A stretch of 9,160 bases of DNA. It comes from Limisphaerales bacterium (GTDB lineage Bacteria > Verrucomicrobiota > Verrucomicrobiae > Limisphaerales > UBA11358). Shown piece after piece: positions 7,286-9,160 of the stretch; the stretch's first letter is position 1; the number at the start of each line of letters is the position of its first letter. The position numbers and the translations under genes were made by a program. The notes under the pieces are model-generated. The model ran no database searches. It was not told the origin of the DNA and saw only the letters and a list, made by a program, of their open reading frames with translations. The stretch spans positions 8,643 through 17,802 of the forward strand of contig PLZL01000278.1 in NCBI GenBank assembly GCA_003152145.1, read 5' to 3'.

Positions 7286-8737
7286 TTATTTGGCCGAGGA
7301 AGTGGAAGTAAACGAGTCATGTTCGAGGACGAGGTTTTGAATTTCGGCCTGATCCAACGCTTCCCCGTAAATGCTGTTCTTCGGTTCATCCCAGACGACT
7401 TGCGTGTTCCGCAACGTCAATCCGTTCACATCCCGCGCAAAAATTCCAGCGATGGTGTTGGTGTAAATGCCGGCAAACTGTCCGCCGGATGAAGCCGACC
7501 CAATCGGACGGTCGTCATAAAATCCGCCGGGCACTTCGGTGGCTTTGCCGACTTCCACGCGAACATTGTCGAAAACCAGATCCTCGACAGGTTGGGCGGC
7601 GCAGCCATGGATGTAAATGCCGCTCTCGCCCTTGCAAAGAATGTTGCTGAACCGGATTTGTCGGACGTGTCCGAGCTTCGTGTCTGGATTGCGCGGCAGA
7701 TGGCTGATATGAATCGGCTCGCCCGCGCCCCACCATTTGCTCGGCTGCAACTGCGTTTCAATGGTGATGTTCGAGAACAGAACATTTTCAATATCGCCCT
7801 CGTCGCGGCTTTGAATGCACAGCCCGCGATTGCTACGGAAAATGACGCACGCATCGAAAACCACATTGCGGATTCCCGGCGGCGCGTAAGCCTCGTCCAG
7901 TTTCAGCGCGCAACTGCGCGAGGCGATAGTGCAGCCGGTGACGGTGATGTTTTCGCTGCGGCCGTAGCCGGCAAAGTTCGGCGTGTTTTTCAGCACGATC
8001 CCGTCGTCCGCCGTGTCAATGTGGCAGTTCGCCACACGCACGTTGCGGCAGTGGTCGAGGTCAATGCCGTCGTTGTTGGGCACGTTCCAGTCGTTGAGAA
8101 TGCTGATTGAATCAATCACCACGTCGTCGCAGCCGACCGGATGAAACGTCCAGCTCGGCGCGTTGCGGATCGTGAGGTCGCGCACGCGCACTTGTTTGCA
8201 GCCGACCAAAATAATTACCATCGGTCGCCCGGCGGCGAGCGTCTTGTCCGTCGCGCTCCGGCCAAAAGGCCACCAGACGCCGCAGAAAGATTGCGGCCAC
8301 CAGCCCGCCTTGTTCACGTCGCCGCCCGCTTGTTCATCGGCAAGTTTTTGCCACACGGCCTTGTCATTGCCATCAAGCACGCCGTCGCCAGAAATGGAAA
8401 CGCCCGTCGCAACTTTCGCAAACAATAATGCCCCGGCCTCCCCATAATCCTGCCAGCGCGAACTGCCTTTTAAAACCGCACCGCGCGACAAGTGAAAATC
8501 CACGCCGCTGCCCAATGTGATTGCGCCCGTCAGAAAAGTTTTTCCGCCTGGCAAAATCACCTGGCCGCCGCCGTTCGCCGCGCAGGCATCCACCGCCTGT
8601 TGAATCGCGGCGGTGTCATCGTTTGTGCCGTCGCCTTTTGCACCGTAGTCCAGCACGTTGTAATTGCCCGACTGGTCAGCCGCGCGCATTGCGAGCGCGG
8701 CCAGCAGCAACATTCTGGCGAGGATATGAGTTTTCAT
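7286..8737 (-). CDS. Secreted GH28-like (polygalacturonase family) right-handed beta-helix enzyme with altered motifs
   Basis: This 483-residue protein starts with a signal peptide (MKTHILARMLLLAALAMRAA) and then the usual N-terminal strand of the family, YNVLDYGAKGDGTNDDTAAI (27-46). The beta-helix core follows with repeated short strands (VRVRDLTIRNAP, VVIDSISI, VRVANCHI, ITVTGCTI, VVFDACVI, VLFSNITI). Catalytic Asp positions are kept: NNDGID (Asp223, the N-x-D motif) and DTADDG (Asp244, Asp245). The other two GH28 signatures are changed: the Gly-His-Gly position reads SRSCALKL (273-280), with no His, and the Arg-Ile-Lys position reads NRGLCIQS (303-310). GH28 enzymes hydrolyse galacturonan or rhamnogalacturonan by inversion; here a related pectic or other uronate-containing polymer is likely, with specificity uncertain. 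It lies 18 bases after the GH130 stop and is likely co-transcribed with it. Its stop is two bases from the stop of the convergent SGNH gene. Confidence 0.88.
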   Translation of the reverse strand: MKTHILARMLLLAALAMRAADQSGNYNVLDYGAKGDGTNDDTAAIQQAVDACAANGGGQVILPGGKTFLTGAITLGSGVDFHLSRGAVLKGSSRWQDYGEAGALLFAKVATGVSISGDGVLDGNDKAVWQKLADEQAGGDVNKAGWWPQSFCGVWWPFGRSATDKTLAAGRPMVIILVGCKQVRVRDLTIRNAPSWTFHPVGCDDVVIDSISILNDWNVPNNDGIDLDHCRNVRVANCHIDTADDGIVLKNTPNFAGYGRSENITVTGCTIASRSCALKLDEAYAPPGIRNVVFDACVIFRSNRGLCIQSRDEGDIENVLFSNITIETQLQPSKWWGAGEPIHISHLPRNPDTKLGHVRQIRFSNILCKGESGIYIHGCAAQPVEDLVFDNVRVEVGKATEVPGGFYDDRPIGSASSGGQFAGIYTNTIAGIFARDVNGLTLRNTQVVWDEPKNSIYGEALDQAEIQNLVLEHDSFTSTSSAK

Positions 8738-8755
8738 GCTATTGTTCTTTTAAAA

Positions 8756-9160
8756 TCAACGTGCGGCTCTCCGGCGTAGATTTTTGGCAATGAGTTCACA
8801 GCGTTGGTCCACGCACAGCTTCGAGCGCCGCGCGTCCGACGGCGTATTTGTGACATAATCCAAAAGTTTTTCCACCGTCGTCGTTGTGACGTGCGTGCGT
8901 GTGTCGGACGAGCCGTAATAAATAAAAACGTCGCCATTTTTGCGCGCCACCCAGCCGTTGGCGAACACCACGTTGGAAACGTCGCCGACGCGCTCGTCAT
9001 TTTCCGGGGCCATGAAATAGCCGCCCGGCGCTTTGAGCAGTTTTGACGGAACGTTCAAGTCACACAGAAAAACGTAAAGCACATAACGCATTCCCGCCGC
9101 CGTGTTGCGGACGCCGTGCGCAAGATGCAGCCAGCCCTTTTCGGTTTTGATCGGCGCGGG
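8756..9160 (-). CDS. GH130 family mannoside phosphorylase/hydrolase, C-terminal part (5' end outside window)
   Basis: The frame enters from the right edge and ends with TGA at 8756-8758, giving 134 visible residues, so the start is beyond 9160; the internal ATG at 9091 is not the start. The visible part carries the C-terminal GH130 pattern: [15 protein letters not shown] at the window edge, then [39 protein letters not shown], the blade [23 protein letters not shown], and a basic tail. GH130 enzymes are five-bladed beta-propellers that phosphorolyse or hydrolyse beta-mannosides such as mannosyl-glucose or mannobiose; the catalytic Asp lies in the N-terminal part and cannot be checked here. 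Phosphorylases of this family usually act on oligosaccharides inside the cell. It precedes the GH28-like gene by 18 bases on the same strand, which suggests a shared transcript. Confidence 0.88.
   Translation of the reverse strand, partial: PAPIKTEKGWLHLAHGVRNTAAGMRYVLYVFLCDLNVPSKLLKAPGGYFMAPENDERVGDVSNVVFANGWVARKNGDVFIYYGSSDTRTHVTTTTVEKLLDYVTNTPSDARRSKLCVDQRCELIAKNLRRRAAR

Noticed and set aside
7592..8110. Plus-strand frame of 172 residues inside the GH28-like gene
   Set aside because: Shadow of the minus-strand gene; no start signal or recognisable motif.
8734..9000. Minus-strand frame of 88 residues overlapping the GH130/GH28 junction
   Set aside because: Out of frame with the clear GH130 motifs that cover the same bases.
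1..9160. Search for tRNA, CRISPR, insertion sequence or attachment-site signals
   Set aside because: No regularly spaced direct repeats, terminal inverted repeats, transposase or tRNA-like fold were noticed by eye on either strand.

Overview
The window looks like a chromosomal piece from a verrucomicrobial bacterium (Verrucomicrobia/Lentisphaerae type), probably a free-living polysaccharide degrader. The assignment rests on three things: the prepilin leader [20 protein letters not shown] with a DGHVE end; Asn/Thr/Gly-rich secreted proteins ending in a 'STNL..W ... F..' module; and starts without a clear Shine-Dalgarno sequence. It is a by-eye family judgement, not a database result.

Layout. 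Positions 1-1232 (+) hold the end of a small unrecognised protein followed 15 bases later by a complete type II-secretion-like prepilin. Positions 1458-3648 (+) encode one large secreted beta-sandwich protein that is split by a +1 frameshift near 2831-2845, so it reads as two ORFs. A strong intrinsic terminator (3673-3705) closes this block. Positions 3736-7283 (+) carry a secreted clan GH-A glycoside hydrolase (alpha-L-arabinofuranosidase-like) with an N-terminal carbohydrate-binding-like domain, then a secreted SGNH/GDSL esterase-like hydrolase. From the right edge, on the minus strand, come the C-terminal end of a GH130 mannoside phosphorylase/hydrolase and, 18 bases downstream of it, a secreted GH28-like enzyme. 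The last plus and last minus genes converge with only two bases between them.

Working model (inference). The locus takes apart a decorated plant- or algal-type polysaccharide. The 1458-3648 product may bind or process the polymer. The GH-A enzyme would remove arabinose-like side groups, the SGNH protein ester groups, the GH28-like enzyme would cut a pectin-like backbone, and GH130 would process mannose-containing oligosaccharides. No SusC/SusD pair, regulator or transporter is visible. No RNA gene, insertion sequence, CRISPR array or phage gene was seen. The best candidates for novelty are the unrecognised beta-sandwich protein, the GH28-like protein with two altered signature motifs, and the compact terminator/promoter junction at 3649-3736. 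I did not find convincing evidence for a wholly new type of system.
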